Assembly (NCBI GenBank): GCA_029216955.1
Contig: JANAVB010002199.1
Location: forward strand, 11,298,585-11,362,584
Length of the DNA: 64,000 bases
Direction: 5' to 3'
Source: Iris pallida
Taxonomy: Eukaryota; Streptophyta; Magnoliopsida; Asparagales; Iridaceae
This document shows, one piece after another, positions 63,488 to 64,000 of the stretch. Positions within the stretch are counted from its first letter, which is position 1. Each line of letters starts with the position of its first letter. The position numbers and the translations under genes are program-made. Under the pieces are notes generated by a model. That model saw only the letters and a list, made by a program, of their open reading frames with translations. It did no database searches and was not told where the DNA came from.

Positions 63488-64000
63488 CACTACCAAAATA
63501 AGTCATATTGGCGACGAGATTAGCAACTCCGGTGAAATATGTCACTATTTTTTGTGTATTTAACGACGTACAACAATTACATCGCTGAACGTCACTACCA
63601 GCTACGTTCAGCGGCTGTTAGCGACTAGCATTATGGTTTGAAAAGAAGAAGTCGTGGTTTAGTCGCAGAACATCATTGATTTGTTTTATTCAGCAACGTT
63701 TTGCGACTCCCACTCCAGCACGTTGCCAGTTTCTTTGTTAACAATGACGTTTAGCAACGTCTTTTAATGACGTCGCTAAAATATTTTATATAGGGTTCTG
63801 GGGCCCGATCGATTTATTTCTTTTCATCCAAATTTTTGATCTCCCGCTGCTCGAGCCCCAAATCTCTCTCCCCCTCCCCCTCTCGTCTCCGACGACCTCC
63901 TTCCCCCATCGACTCCCTCTCCTCCAGTAAGGCCTCCCCCCGGTGACCCCTCCCTCCGACGATCCCCTATTCCCTCTTTCCCTGCCCCGACGACCACCCT
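63488..64000. mobile_element. CACTA (En/Spm) transposon terminus, runs off window
   Basis: Begins CACTACCAAAATAAG and has the subterminal motif clusters typical of CACTA elements: GCGACG, AACGACGT, GCGACTAGC, AACGTC and GACGTCGC words in both orientations between 63510 and 63780. After 63800 it becomes CT/GC-rich leader-like sequence. The opposite terminus and the TSD partner are outside the window. Recognition rests on the CACTA start plus the subterminal repeats. Confidence 0.8.

Overview
The window is intergenic heterochromatin-like DNA from a flowering plant with a large, retrotransposon-rich genome. The families present are plant-specific: an L1-type LINE with a plant zf-RVT domain, Tekay/Del-type and Tat-type Ty3/gypsy elements, SIRE/Maximus-type Ty1/copia elements, and CACTA transposons. 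I found no single-copy host gene, no rRNA or tRNA gene and no CRISPR array. Species cannot be told from the sequence. Family names come from recognised motifs and remembered family structure, not from a search.

Layout. 1-2124 is the 3' end of a LINE with a poly(A) tail. 2374-14335 is a Tekay-type element (+): a left-truncated 5' LTR (to 5133), a 0.6 kb internal remnant (5134-5722) and a 3' LTR (5723-14335). That 3' LTR carries two solo LTRs (7332-8681, TSD GTTAT; 9936-13438, TSD AGTCC). 14336-15373 is a decayed CACTA TNP2/DUF4216 fragment. From 15374 a second, minus-strand Tekay element begins. Its 3' LTR is split by a Tat-type gypsy element (18066-31520, TSD CCTAT) and by a SIRE-like element C3 (32002-40511, TSD TTTAG), and ends at 40627. 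Its pol (40628-41851 and 51509-53044) is split by SIRE element C1 (41852-51508). A third Tekay-type LTR starts at 53045 and is split by SIRE element C2 (53760-63127, minus, TSD ATGAT). A CACTA terminus starts at 63488 and runs off the window.

Most valuable observations. (1) A 120-nt sequence starting 49 nt after the pol stop of C1 and C2, with two more copies in C3, folds into a closed multi-helix RNA whose helices covary between copies. (2) The Tekay LTR contains an array of eight hairpins with one shared core, whose outer stems differ from unit to unit but stay complementary. (3) The Tat element carries three antisense coding units, each behind its own TATA-like box, between integrase and 3' LTR; one looks spliced. 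(4) In both SIRE copies gag ends in TAA with protease in the +1 frame. (5) Both SIRE copies repeat LTR-type palindromes upstream of a conserved extra 3' ORF.

Working together: Tat and SIRE gag, protease, reverse transcriptase/RNase H and integrase would together make a retroelement particle, but every pol here has nonsense or frameshift damage. These are fossils or non-autonomous copies, although LTRs, TSDs and some accessory ORFs are well kept.
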